This document shows positions 19,709 through 32,627 of a stretch of DNA of 64,000 bases, piece by piece. Below the pieces are notes generated by a model that searched no databases, was not told where the DNA came from, and saw only the letters and a list, made by a program, of their open reading frames with translations. Source of the DNA: Scatophagus argus (lineage: Eukaryota > Chordata > Actinopteri > Scatophagidae); NCBI RefSeq assembly GCF_020382885.2, contig NC_058510.1:2051001-2115000 (forward strand), given 5' to 3'. The position numbers and the translations under genes are program-made. Positions within the stretch are counted from its first letter, which is position 1; each line of letters begins with the position of its first letter.

Positions 19709-22700
19709 CTATTTGCCCTTCCTAAATTTGCCTGGCGTAGCTCCAGTCTTCTGCTTCTTCTTAGCTGATCCTTTGGTCTCAGGCTCCTAAGTGAGACAAA
19801 AGAAAAAAAACAAACCATACAAACATACGGTAGATGAGTAAATCTGTGAAGGCTTAAGTGCAATCGTTTTGGAAACACACAACTGGAGATTTCCTACCTT
19901 CCGCTTGGAGGACAGAGATCCAGTGACGGTGAAGAAAGAGTCCAGTCGTCCCTGCGTGCTGCCCTGTCGGCTCTTCACAATCTTCTTACATCCGTTACGT
20001 ATCCTGTCCTCACTGCGCACACACAGTCAAATCCAATCAATCAATCAAATGTCTCATCTCAAGCCGAATTTTCCATCAGCATTTAAAGACTTCAGTGTCT
20101 GAAACAAGTGACTAAAGTAGATTTTCTGACAAGCAAAAATCTTAACCGTGAAAGAATCGAACATGAGGCGACTCCTGAATGTGCACTAAAAGCTCCTGTC
20201 ACATCATCTATCAAGTCATAGTCTCCATCTCGATGTGACCAGCAGTGCAGCCTAGTGGTCAGATGTGGTATAACCGGCCGGTCACTGCAACAACCAAAGT
20301 CATCATCGATCACCAGTGAACAAACTGATGGTTCACCTGAACTGTTTCTCATTACACATGAACTGGATCAGTCCGTCCTCATCCGGCTCGCTCCACTTCA
20401 GCTCCACTGTGGAGCAATCCACCACCTCTGGATTCAGAAACAAACCCCGGGCCTCTCTGTACAGCCAGTCCTCTGGAGCAGGATGCTTCTGCACGAGGGC
20501 AAGCCAGAGACACACAGAGAGTCAGAACCAAACCCCGCTTTGTCCGACAGCCTGAACGTGTGGCCTGCAGACCGCGCAGATCAGCTTACGTTGGGGTCGA
20601 TGTTTTCCAGGATCTCCTCAATGCAGCCGTGATGTTTGATCAGGTCGATGGCTCTCTTGGGGCCGACCCCCTTGATGGTGCCGCAGTAGTCACAGCCCAG
20701 CAGAATACACAGGTCTATGAACTAAGAGGGATGACGGAAAGAAGGACTTAATGCAAGAGAGAAAGAAATGTCACTCGCGAGCTGGGCCTGGCCTGACTGT
20801 GTTTAACCATCCAAGTACTGCGACATCTCAGTGAAGAACTTGCAGTGCAGAGTTCACAGTCAGCATAATAAAAGCAGAGGAAGTGGTTTTGCTGTGCTTC
20901 ACCTTTCTCAAAGTGAGAACAAAACTTTACCTGTTCGTTGGTCAGGCCGATGTCCTGCAGGATCCGACTGAAGTGGAACTCTTGGATAGGAAGTTTCCTA
21001 AAAACAAACAAATTCAGTGGCAGACATCTGCATTTTCCAAACATCTCTGCTACAGAGTCTAACAGCAGAGGACAACGATGACGAGGGGATGCGGGTGTGA
21101 CGTTACTTTGCTTCACTGGCCGTGAGGTGTCTGAGAAGGACGTTTGTCCCAAAGGTCAGCCCGTCCATATCCTCTGTGGCTGTGGCGAAGACCTTCCCTG
21201 CTTTAACCAGAGCGGCACAGCTGGCCTCCGCCTCACAGGGAGCCTGCAACACAAAAACACATCAGACTACACGTCACAGGATTATTCACCCACAGCCGTC
21301 CGCTTACAAACCATTTCGTATGTATACAGTAAAGCAGCGGGCGTTTAACTGCACATTTCTTAGCATCTCCAGGTTTACTGAGGCTGAGAACATTCCTGTT
21401 GAGCTGTCACAGCCACAATTAAGTGATTCTTTTATGGCAAAATCGCTGTCAGTGGAAATATGGAAATATAATTCAAGCCAGCACGAGTTGCAGCAAAGTG
21501 AAATGATCAAACCTCAATGTAAGGAACGCCCATCAGGGTCAGCAGCTTCTTGCACTCGTCATTATGCTGCTTGGTGACTTTTACCAGACGCTTGGTGAAC
21601 TTGTCAATGTTCTCTTGTTCCCCTGGTCGAGACAAATAAACATTTGCAATACATTTTGATACATAACCAAAGTAAAACATTTTACATACTCTACCCCGCA
21701 AATAAAACTTACATAAAAACAGAGACTAGTTTCTTTGAGTCAAACTACAGAAGGAAGCTGTTAGCTCATCCATGAGTAGGTGCACACCTCCTCCTGCACG
21801 ATGATACGTTAAGAAAATCGTCCTTACATAAAACTGCTCACAACAAGGTATGAAAAACATCAACGGTACCCATTTCCTGGGCTTGAGCCAACTGCTTCTC
21901 AGCTTCTGCCCTCCTCTCTCCTCTCTTCTCCAGCTGGGGGTGAAGACAAGAGAAGAAGAAGAAGAAACAGGGGATGTAAGTTACAAAAAATAAAACATGA
22001 TTCGCTGTTTTAAAAGGAGGGTGAGAGCAAATTCTGACTGCACCATTTGACTTACAAACAAAAGCAAGACTACACAGCAATGAAAATAAATCTGATCCAA
22101 CTTGATATTGCAGGGAGAAAAGCGACAGAGGAGACCATACTAACCTCTGCTGACTTGAGCTGTGGGGGCTTGCCGTCAAACACGTACACAGGTTTGATGC
22201 CGTGCTCCAGCATGCGGATGGTCCGGTAGAACATTCCCATCAGGTGGCTGAGAAAAAGAACAAGCAGTTGGCAAAAATATATCAGCTGTCTGACTGTCAC
22301 AGTGTGTGTCCTGTGATGGTTGTACCTCGTCGTCTCTCCATCCTCATTCTGCAAAACATTCCCATCCTGTCGCACAGCAATCAGGAACTGGTAGATGCAC
22401 ATGGAGGCGTCAATAGCAATTTTCCTCCCTGCAAAAGTTCCCAAAAACAGTTAGTGAGTTTTATTTGTTTAAGGCATGTTCAGTACATCTGGGATTATTA
22501 ACACAATGGCATAACAGCTTCCTTTGCTATGTATAAACTGGTTTCTGTGTAAGCTTCCAGTCACTGGTCCTGATGTTAATTAATCCTTACTGTATGAATT
22601 ATAACAGCAATCTGATACAGCTATCATTTTTGGAAATCATTATGCTCTGTTCTGATTCGCCTTCCATCTTTGTTGCACAATCCCCATACACTCCAATGCA

Positions 22701-22855
22701 GTATTGATCCAGCCCACCAAAAGGAGATCCCATTCTCCTAATAATCCTAAATAAATAAACTCGTAAAAGTTACCAAAATAGTTCTTGATGTCTTGTTCTC
22801 TGATGGCACTGGGGGCCTGGTCAGCAATCAGCTTAGCAAGTCCGTGTATTCCCAT
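19709..22855 (-). CDS. fen1: Flap endonuclease 1
   Basis: Eleven coding exons: 22774-22855, 22326-22428, 22145-22247, 21870-21933, 21513-21622, 21107-21243, 20931-20997, 20590-20721, 20337-20488, 19898-20012, 19709-19786. Total 1143 nt, 380 aa, the same length as human FEN1. The structure-specific nuclease removes 5' flaps in Okazaki-fragment maturation and long-patch base excision repair in the nucleus. Metal-binding acidic residues are present: IAIDAS (Asp34), VFDGKPP (Asp86), EAEASC (Glu158/160 in human numbering), TEDMDGL (Asp179/181) and LLGCDYC (Asp233). The PCNA-binding PIP box QGRLDSFF and a basic C-terminal tail (KKKQK, GKFRKGK) are intact. The start [12 protein letters not shown] is the conserved one whose Gly2 helps position DNA. 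A 5' untranslated exon precedes it. It is divergent from tm9sf1. Confidence 0.97.
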
Positions 22856-22876
22856 TGTGTTGAACTGAAGCTCAAA
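22774..22876 (-). other. fen1: fen1 exon 2 including 5' UTR, joined to a non-coding first exon ending at 23372
   Basis: Upstream of the ATG a clear acceptor (GAGCGATTTCAG) ends at 22877. A matching GTGAGT donor sits at 23366-23371, at the end of a GC-rich segment. Human FEN1 also has a non-coding first exon, so this arrangement is expected. The transcription start is not determinable from sequence. Confidence 0.55.
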
Positions 22877-23371
22877 CTGAAATCGCTCAAGTCTGTAAAA
22901 CAATGTTTAACAGCGTTAATTCTTTCTATCATCAACTACATACAGCCAGGCCACACGTTCTAGCGGTCCCAAACGTTGTTAGAAACGTGAGAGCAGTAAC
23001 GTTACACACAACGCTGACATTTTGTTGACGTGTGCTGCTTCGTCTGATGCACGCCGAATTAAAGACTAGCAAATGATAACTGTTGACATCACAACGTAGG
23101 CTATGTTCTGTGAGTGTGGATTTACAGTGAAAGACGACCACCCTCAATTTGCAGTTTTCTAAAAGGAATCTGGCATGCAGGATTAATTTAGAACATGCCC
23201 TGGCAAGCAGCTAACTTTGCGCAGAGCTGACTACAGCAGACGTGTAGCTAACGAGTGGGCTTAAATACAGATAGCGTTACAGTTACGCTCAGTGCACACG
23301 CAGCAGATATCATCTCTACGGGTTACATTCTGAATAAGGTTAAACCATTTTATTGTTTACAGCGGACTCAC

Positions 23372-24107
23372 CAATTGTCCGCTACACTCACGTTTTGTGC
23401 ACTTGTCCCGGCGTATCGACCGCGAGGAACTGCGCCCGTTTCGCGGGAAATCAAACCGCAGACATCACCTATCAATCCGTCGAGCACGGCAGCGTCGATG
23501 ACGCTGTAGAACTGCCCATCGATATTGCGGGTTTGATTAAACAGGTCTAAGTTCTAACGCGGAAGCACTGGGAGCGCATTCGATTGGCTCGTTGAGGTTG
23601 AAGGAAATCCGGTCAATATTGCAAAAATAATAGTGACGCTGAGGTCGGGGTTTAAAGGTGTAAATGTCGGTTTTCGGTAACACGAACGCACGAAACTAAA
23701 CCAGTTTATTTTCAGATGGCTCGTGAGAGAGGTCATACATCAGCCTGCGAATAACCGCTAACATCTGAGGAGTGTTTTATTTCGCCACCCACTCCGGAAA
23801 ACTCCGCCGAGCCGTCGTTATTTTCATTGTATAAAGGTGACGTGGAGTCGGATACACTACCCCATGTGTTAATAAAAGTCCTTGTCGTACCCGGATATGA
23901 ACGCAATGAATGTACGTTAATACACTGGGACATTGTATCGAGGATTTTCAAGATGGTTAGCTGCAAAGCCTTACATTGAGCTCCAGTGTCGGCGCATACC
24001 GGAGCAGAGAGGAGACTGTCGGGGCCTGGAGTCTGAGGAATCCAGCGGACAGACAGGTTTTGTTGGATCTGCAGCATCGGGACTGAAGCGACGTAGCAGT
24101 GGTACCG
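23372..24107. promoter_or_regulatory. Bidirectional promoter region fen1 / tm9sf1
   Basis: The divergent genes fen1 (minus) and tm9sf1 (plus) share about 0.75 kb between the donor of the fen1 non-coding exon (23372) and a likely tm9sf1 5' UTR exon ending at a GTAAAG donor (24107/24108). The interval is richer in CpG than its surroundings (for example 23400-23580 and 23990-24110), as expected of housekeeping promoters. No TATA box was noted. Confidence 0.5.
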
Positions 24108-24687
24108 GTAAAGCACATTTTGCTAACAGCAGCTGTAACGTATAGTGGTGGTTCAACATGAATCAGTCAGGCTTCTCATTGCAGTCACGTTTCTTTCCAC
24201 AGAAACCCTGCGTGTTGTGGCTCTTTGATACTTGACCTTGCTTTTACTCTTAAGTGCGGTAAATTGGGTTATACTTAGCTATCACTTCATTCACCAGATG
24301 CTATTATGCTATAAAGAGTTGCCTGGTGCTGTTTGTCCAGTTGATATAATTCTGTGTCGAATCTCAGTATTTGCTCTCCTGCCACTAGAAAAAGTTTAGG
24401 AGGTCCAGACCTGCAGCTGTGATGCTGCTTGTTGAGACCACTATGTAGCTGTTCTATCAGCAGTCCTTTCAGAACTGAAACCTGCAAGGTCGACTCTCAT
24501 GAAGATGGCCAAGACAGAGGTGTTATCAGCTGGACTTTATTTGCATTAAAAGTGCAGCACTCAGCAACTGACTCTGTTGTTGTTTGAGCATCTGTGGTCA
24601 CTTCACTTATTCTCTCACAAACCATCCAGTTTAACTTCCACCTGTCCCTCCTGAACTGGTGAACTGTCCCTCTTTGCAGCAGGCGTT

Positions 24688-27600
24688 ATGCAGTGTGGAA
24701 CAGGACACCTGCCAGGTGGCTGCCAGAGGACGATGGGCCTGCACTGCGTCTTGATCCTGTGCTTGTTCTCAGGCTGGGCAGCGGGCTACAAGCAGGGGGA
24801 CAATGTGACTCTCTATGTCAACAAAGTGGGCCCTTATCATAACCCCCAGGAGACGTATCACTACTACACGCTGCCTGTTTGCAGGCCGGAGAAGGTCAGT
24901 CTTTGTTCTGACTCACTGTGTATTAATGGGCCGCTATAGGAACTGGAGATCGCTTTGTCAGGCTAATACAAATATAACACCCAAATCTCCATCTGGACAT
25001 AAAATCAAAATGTTGTCCAGAAAGTTGATCCAATGAAATGGATCCATGTTTTTCTCCCCGAGCAGGAACCATTGAGAGACTTTCATTTGGGGCTTCACTG
25101 AAGAGGAACCTCGACTCCGTTGTCAAAAATCCCATGGATGCAATTTACTGAATTTTATTGGAAGTGTGATTGTGTTACTGGCTGCAGTCCTTCAGGAACG
25201 AGCTTTGATGAAGCCTTGCCTGTTAGAACTACATCGTAGCTGTTGATGTGCTGCTTTGCTCACCGTGTTATGACCAGCAAAAGCTGCTTCTTCTGCAAGC
25301 TGTTACTCACATTGTAACACTTCACAGGTGCATCACAAGTCCCTGACTCTGGGAGAAGTGTTGGACGGTGACAGGATGGCTGAGTCATTATATCACATCC
25401 GTTTCAAAGAGAACGTGGAGAAAAAAATCCTTTGTCAACTCACTCTTACAGAGAAACAGGTACGTATTTACACAAGGATGACCAGCATGGTTTGACGTTA
25501 ATGCCTTGTAAACTGCCTCACATCATGGGTTCAGTTTCAGTATTCTGTGCCAAAGGTCACTTGAACAGCCATTGAAGTAGGTTGAGTTTAAATGTTATCC
25601 CGCAAGTGATTATTACTTAACATTTACTCAAGTTGTTCACTCAATGCTAAATTTCCCTCCTGCTCAAAAATTTGAAACAACAGGAGTTTTTAAGGTGTGC
25701 TGACAGCTTCATGAAGACAAATTTCAGGATCTGAAGCTGTCGTGGTGTGTCAAAGCTCCTATTGTATGTCAACTTTTGTAGACTATGAGGCAGAGCAAGT
25801 TGACTGCAGCTGCTGTAGTTTAATTGGGGCCAGAATACTGACAGCAAGCCTGAGTGATCAATAAAACCGTCCTGTTCTTTCCACGGCTCGTTCCGTTACG
25901 TAAACACTGAAGTCGCTGTCTTTAAAACGCACGAGATGTGACGCCGGATGTTTTGTGTCAGGTGGACGAGCTTCGTGAGGCCATCGAGGAGCTGTTCTAC
26001 TTTGAATTTGTCCTGGATGACATTCCAATCTGGGGGTTTGTGGGATACATTGAGGAGAGCGGCTTCCTGCCTCACAGCCACAAGGTAAACCTGTTGTACT
26101 TCTGAGGGTTTGTTGGATACGTGGAGCAGACTGAATGAGGGGGGGGAAGACTCTCACTCTCCCGTTTTGTCTTTGTCTCTCCTCCTGCCCTCTTCTCTCA
26201 CCTCAAACAGGTGGGTTTGTGGACTCATCTAGACTTCAATATCGAGTACAACGGCGACTCTGTGATCTTTGCTAATGTCTCCGTAAAAGACGTCAAACCC
26301 GTTCACCTGGAGGAGGGGGCGGGTGCAGCAGTTGGTGGAGTCGGGGTGGGTGGAGGCAGCCTGACGGTCACCCACACCTACAGCGTGCACTGGTTCGAGT
26401 CCCCTCTGCCTTACTCCCGCAGAGCCGAGCGCCTCCGAGACTACTCGTTCTTCCCTAAGACTCTGGAGATCCACTGGCTGTCCATCATCAACTCGCTGGT
26501 GCTGGTGGTGCTGCTGCTCGGCTTCGTCATCATCATCCTCATGCGGGTCCTTAAGAATGATTTTGCCAGGTTGGTCAGTGAAGGAGATAAAAATGAAAAC
26601 ATAAAGACTGTAAAGGATATTGAAATATCTTGCACATGGTTATTAGAGATGTTGTTAGTCAGCCAGAAAGTAAATCTACAGCGAATTTTGATCAGTGGGC
26701 CTACACAGACTCTGGTAATCACTTTCACATTTTCCTTCCCTGTGCAGCAAGTGTGACGGGTTTTATAAGCTGGGAGCTGATGTGCACGTCCATCCGGCTC
26801 TCGTATGAAATGAGTGAATATTTGTACAGCATTTACCTTCTTTGAGGTTTTATCGGTCAGAGTAAAACCGTTTACCCTGCCTGTAGCTGCATTACTATAA
26901 CAGGATATTTGCCCTCAGTCACGGACTTGCTGCTCTGTTGGGAAGCACTCATGTGTAGAGTCACAAACATGGCAATCCTAGAATTTAAACCCACATTGTG
27001 TGGAAAGGTTTCCGCCCTTACTTGAAATTAGCAGTGTGCAGACTTTGCTGTCATCTTTCTTCATGAAATGACGCCACACTTTGGATCGTTGTTTCTCCTG
27101 GACTTCGTTGTTTTGCAGAAGTGCAACTGGCAAAAACATCAGCATTGAAAAGAACTGATCCTGATCAGACCATTTGGATCCAGTTCTTCCCGTCTACTTG
27201 TTGACATTTTATAGACTAAACTTCCATATTCTCTGTTAGACAGAAATTGTATGTAAGACTGAGTGCAGGCTTTCATCTCAACTTTATCTTTCTGCAGCTC
27301 AGAACTGGGTAAAAAGTGTTTTTCCCTCCCCTGCAGGTACAATGTGGAGGAGGAGGGCGGCTGCGATGATCTGGACCAGGGAGACAATGGCTGGAAGATC
27401 ATACACACTGATGTCTTCAGGTTTCCCCCTTACAAAAGCCTGCTGTGTGCCGTGCTGGGAGTGGGGGCTCAGTTCCTTACCCTTGCCACAGGTCAGCGCT
27501 TGCTCTCAAATACACACAATCATAGCAACATACACGCCTGAATGTGTCTGGGACTGTCAGTGTTCTGTTGGAAAACTGAACAGACCTCAGATACAAGAGT

Positions 27601-29037
27601 CTGATCGCTCCAATGTCCCCTCACTGTGATAGGAATCATTGTCATGGCATTGCTGGGAATGTTCAACGTGCACCGCCACGGCGCCATCAACTCTGCAGCT
27701 ATCGTCCTGTATGCTCTGACCAGCTGCGTGTCAGGCTACGTGTCCTGCAGCTTCTACACGCAGATCAACGGCCAGCGCTGGGTGTGGAACATCATCCTCA
27801 CATCGTCGCTCTTCTCCGGTGAGTCCGATAGGATCAGTTCGCACCGAGGTTATCGAGAGCACTCGTACATGTCGAGGTTCTCGTGTCTTCAATCTGCCTG
27901 CAGCTTATTCTGTACGTTAGGATCCAGTGTTGCCAACCCTTGCAAGACAAATGAGCAGCCACAGCTTCAAAAACAAGTCCAAAATAAGCCGCCTCATTGT
28001 GAACAGGGTCAGTGAACTGGCAACAGTTTGGAAAGCGAGAACAGAATTTATTTATTAGCTTTGCTGGTTACTTTTGTGTTTTAGTTGAGGCTGAGAACTT
28101 GGAAAACATTATCCAGGAGTGAAGAGCATCATCTGGAGGGATTAAAAACAATGCCTGTCTTTTACTCACTTGGCCATTCGTCCCCCCAGCTCCTCTGTTC
28201 CTGACATGGAGTGTTGTGAACTCGATCCACTGGTGGAGCGGCTCCACCCAGGCTCTTCCGGCCACCACTGTGCTCCTCATCCTGGGCGCCTGGGTGCTGG
28301 TGGGCTTCCCGCTCACGGTCATCGGGGGCATCGTGGGAAAGAACCGAGCCGGCAGCTTCCAGGCGCCCTGCCGCACTCGCAACATCCCCCGGCAGATCCC
28401 CGCACAGCCCTGGTACAAACACGCGGCCGTGCACATGGCCATCGGCGGCTTCCTGCCCTTCAGGTGAGCTGTGCTCTCACAGGAGTTTAAAGAGCAGCCG
28501 TTTGAGGGCTTTTTAGTCTTCGTTTCTGATAAATCAGCACCATTAATTATTACTGTCAGGATTCATAAACTCCACTGTAAAAACACAAGACCTCATGAAT
28601 ATTTCTCCCCTCATCCCGCCCTTCTATACATTTTCCCCCTCAGTGCCATCTCCGTGGAGCTGTACTACATCTTTGCCACTGTTTGGGGCAGAGAGCATTA
28701 CACTCTCTACGGCATCCTGCTGTGCGTCTTTGCCATTCTCCTCTCTGTGGGCGCCTGCATCTCTGTGGCGCTCACCTACTTCCTGCTGTCTGGCGAGGAC
28801 TATCGATGGTGGTGGCGGAGCGTGCTCAGCACCGGCTCCACCGGGCTCTTCATCTTCGTCTACTCTGTTTTCTACTACCGGAATCGATCTTCCATGAGCG
28901 GCCTGGTGCAGAGCACGGAGTTCTTCGGCTACTCTCTGCTCACGGCGATGGTCTTCTCGCTGATGCTGGGCAGCGTGTCGTTCTGGGCCTCGCTGACTTT
29001 TATTCGCTACATCTACCGTAGCCTCAAGATGGACTAG
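24688..29037 (+). CDS. tm9sf1: Transmembrane 9 superfamily member 1
   Basis: Eight coding exons: 24688-24894, 25328-25459, 25962-26084, 26211-26569, 27337-27491, 27633-27818, 28190-28463, 28644-29037. Sum 1830 nt, 609 aa (human protein 606 aa). Nonaspanin family: a signal peptide (hydrophobic [16 protein letters not shown]), a luminal domain with the hallmark [13 protein letters not shown], then nine membrane segments ending in KMD, a C-terminal signal typical of TM9SF proteins. [12 protein letters not shown] and [10 protein letters not shown]-like blocks (here [15 protein letters not shown]) are conserved. Human TM9SF1 localises to endosomal/autophagosomal membranes. A second in-frame Met (MGLHC, 24733) could be the real start. 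Oddity: in exon 4 the luminal loop carries a Gly/Ala-rich insert ([15 protein letters not shown]) not found in human TM9SF1. Confidence 0.97.
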
Positions 29038-29131
29038 ACGTGAAATATGCAGTTAGACACACAGCTGTAAACACTCATTTCCTCATAGCACACATGGACG
29101 GTCCTCATTCTCCTCTTGCTTTCATACACAT

Positions 29132-29154
29132 CACACACACACACACACACACAC
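29132..29154. repeat. (AC)n microsatellite in tm9sf1 3' UTR
   Basis: About eleven CA/AC dinucleotides, 95 bp after the tm9sf1 stop codon. Confidence 0.95.
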
Positions 29155-29710
29155 CTCCTATGGGGTCAATGGGAGGAGAAACTGGGGCCTTTACCTTGAT
29201 TTGACAGCGACTGAACTAGCTGTCACGGTTGGAATAAGGGATAACCGGCTGGCTGGATGATCTTGTATTTTAGGATAAAATGGGATATTTCTGTACAGAG
29301 GGATGATTGTATCCTATCAGGAGTGAATGGGTAAAATGTATGAAATGTGTGACTGAATGGATTTAATCTTTGATGCAGTGTGGCATCATCTGCTCTGGTT
29401 TCCTACTTCATGGCCGGTCGAGGCTTGGCAGGATCTGCACTCTTTATTCCTCTGGTTAGCTGACTAGTTTTGATTGTGCAGCTGTTTACTACTTACAGTT
29501 ACACCCCCCCCACACACACACACCTTAAAATATAAAAATACATTTCTCAGTGGCCCTGTCAGGCTCAACATGGCTCTGCAGTGGATGAGAGGGATGATGC
29601 CTTGTCGATTGAAGAGCTTTTGCTAAATGTTGGTGATGGGAGCAATATTGTCATTTTATTCTGTGGTCACCATTGACTGTGATTTTGGTTCTGATGTAAA
29701 TAGTCTTTTC

Positions 29711-29716
29711 AATAAA
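29711..29716 (+). promoter_or_regulatory. tm9sf1: Poly(A) signal of tm9sf1
   Basis: Canonical AATAAA about 675 bp after the stop. Downstream sequence to 30522 is shared by the convergent 3' ends of tm9sf1 and nanog and holds no other gene that I can see. Confidence 0.6.
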
Positions 29717-30522
29717 TACTTTTTAATACAATATTGGCATTAAACAACTCTGAACTGAATTTTATTTCCCAGGACTTTAAGGGCCTACAGCTTCCTGTAT
29801 TAATACTTGACAACCCGTTTCCATCTGACGGAATCAATGTAGACAGCAGAGTCTGAACTGTTAGCCAAATACTTTTGAGCCTTTGAGTGTTGGTTACATT
29901 ATATTAAAGAGAATGCAGACATTTCTATAGCCAACACCTCAAACTCTGCAACTCACACCAAAATCCAACTAAATCTAGATGGAAGAACCTCTACAGCAGA
30001 GAGGAGAGTGTAGTTTTGATTTTGAGGTGAACGGTCCCTTTAAGTTCAACAACTATTCCATCATAACTAAATTAAAAATAAAAAAACAAGGCAAGTGTAT
30101 GTTAAAGATTTTAGTGCATCACCACAGTCTCAGTGAAACAAAGACAATATTTCAAGTTGCCAAAGTGAACCTGTATTTAAAGAAAAAAAATGCGTGTTGA
30201 AATGTGTGCGCATGATCTGTACCAGCACTTTGTATTAAAACTGTTTAAAAAAACAAAAACAAGTTAATCCAAAGGATGCATCCAACTTGGACACATGTTA
30301 TCACCAAGCACAGAGAACACACCAACATACATTAAATAGTTGTATATAAAAATAAAACTTCAAGATAAAAAAGGTAAAATGCTTTTGAACAGAAGTATGA
30401 ACAAGGCATATGTACACTCAGCCTGAAAAGCACACCAGTTAATCACAAACTACAGTCAGGAAACTCGAATAGAAGAATATTAACACGGCTGCTGGGTAAC
30501 ATTTACACTGACGCTCAAACGA

Positions 30523-32627
30523 CTACTGGCTGATGTTATGTGCTACGGTGGCGTTCAAGGAGCTGCGGCCGTTCACGGGCTCCACCTCTTTGCTCTCGAA
30601 GCTCGCGTCTTGCCTGGGGTTACTGGCAGAGGCAACGCTGGCTGAACTGAAGGCACTGGGGTTGTATTCGTAGTGGCTGATGCCAGGAGGCATGGACCAG
30701 CCAGGAGCCTGAGGCGGGCCGGGGGACCACGAGGGGTATCCAGCAGCAGAGCCCATAGCTGCCACATAGAAGGCTGGGTTCTGTGGAGCCGTCTTCTTGA
30801 AGGCTGTCTCCATAATGTGCTGGTTGTAATACTCCTTGAGCTGGGGCCGGGCTTCTCCTTGATACTGAGACAAATGATAGCAATCCAAATTAGTATCCAA
30901 TTAAGTAAAATGTCTCCTATATCACAGTATCTCTGTGGTCATGTTTCGTCTCTCCTTTAAGGCCATAACTGCACTGTGGTTAAGCCTCCATTACAGACGT
31001 ATTGTTGTATGTCCGAGCTGCTGTTTCTCTGTCATCACTTAACAGGAAAGCTGGGCAGGACAATGATGAGTTCGAATTCTGCTAAATTTGTGTTATACAC
31101 TGGGAGATACTCACACACGGGATATGTGACGGGACGTTAAAGACGGTTCCGCGGACCTGACTGTCTTTATTGGTGGTGTAGCGCTCAGACACCCAGCTCG
31201 TGTCTTTCTGGTGCCTCCTCAGCTTCATCCTTCGGTTCTGAAACCAAGTCTTAACCTTCAAAGTGAGGAAATGCAATTGATCAGAAAGCGTGCGGGACAT
31301 TTTATTTTGCGGTGCATATTATTCGACGACATTCTTAAATCTCTTACCTGTTTGTAGGTCAGCCCGGTCAGTTCTGCCAGGTTCTTCATTTCAGCTGGGG
31401 GGAGGTACCTCTGCACACTGAAGCGCTGGACAAGAACATTCATCTGAGTCTCTGAGAAGGCTGCTCGGGCCTTTGCTTTAGTCACAGAGGTAGTGCTTGG
31501 CTTCTTTGGGGCAGTTAAGGGCACGTGAAGGGAGGCGACGTCGTTGGCGCTCTCGTTCCCTGTGATCACAAAGGTCCCCGGCTCCTCCATGAGAGAGCTA
31601 GAAAAGTCCTCACTGCCATCAGGGCTCCTGCTGCTTGCCTCCTCGTCAAGATCCTTTTTCACCCAGGTAGCTGGGTCTGCCTGGGGGAGACTTCCCTCTC
31701 TGCTGCTGCCAGAACTCCATGAATCTAAGAGAGGAGGAATAAACCATGAGCTCAGGTCTACAGGACCACAAACCTCAGGTATCACTCACACTGTTCTGAA
31801 GCACAGACAGGCACTTCTACAGCACATTTAAATTGTTAACAGAAAACCAACGCATAAATAGTGCCTAAATGAACCTCACTGTTTACAATATAGTTAATCC
31901 CGTTCTATACAGTGCGTTTCTTAACGGTATTCTCAAATTCTGTCGCGAGATGTCGCCATTTGGATTTTATTACCAGCACGACTAACAAAAAAAAGAATCG
32001 GTGGCGGGATATTTAGAAAACCATAAAGAGAAAGATGGATCAGAATTTGATTTCGTGGGCAACTTTGGAAGAAGAAATCTTCATCTTTAGCAACCGACAA
32101 AGAGATGTGAGCACTAACACAAATGCTTACACAGACTTTGTGTATTTAATATTGCTACCGTCTTCGTTTGCTAAAATTAGCTTCTCTGGAGAACGCTAGC
32201 TTACACGTCGGAACTACGAACCTGGCGAGATGTACGCTTCCGAGTCACTGGTTGAATCGCTCCCAGCCCGTTTGGTCTCATGTGCCCGTGGGTCGTAGGC
32301 AGCCCGGTGTGGTGCGGCCAAGAGCAGACGGCCCGTCTGTGTGTCACCGAGGTAGACAACCCCGGAGCCCTGGTAGAGACAATGGCCGTCCACGGCGTGC
32401 TGCTCCGGACTGCGAGGCGGGGACTCCTCCCGGGTCCTGGCAGTGGTGGTGAAGTAGGCCTGTGTCACCCCGGCGTTGTTGTTGCTCAAGTCTGTGACTC
32501 CAGCCTCTCCCCAGCTGGGCAGGTTTCCGAGGTTCTGTTCGGTCCCGGGCTGGTACATGAGGCTGTAGGCGTAGGCATGGTAAGAAGGGTTGTAGTTGTA
32601 ACTTATATGCGACTTCCAGTCTGCCAT
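30523..32627 (-). CDS. nanog: Homeobox protein Nanog (teleost type)
   Basis: Four exons: 32222-32627, 31348-31724, 31115-31255, 30523-30864; 1266 nt, 421 aa. The N-terminus MADWKSHISYNYNPSYHAYA is characteristic of fish Nanog. The homeodomain (about residues 220-280) spans exons 2 and 3: ARAAFSETQMNVLVQRF, then LTYKQ joined to VKTWFQNRRMK. YKQVKTWFQN, with the DNA-contacting Asn, marks Nanog. The exon 3/4 join (HIPC/YQGEARP) is in phase 0. The C-terminal region is Ser/Pro/Trp containing (PSWSPGPPQAPGWSMPPG) and has no tryptophan-repeat domain like that of mammals. Nanog is a maternal pioneer factor that opens chromatin at zygotic genome activation in zebrafish. It lies between tm9sf1 and ipo4, convergent with the former and divergent from the latter. 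Confidence 0.95.
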
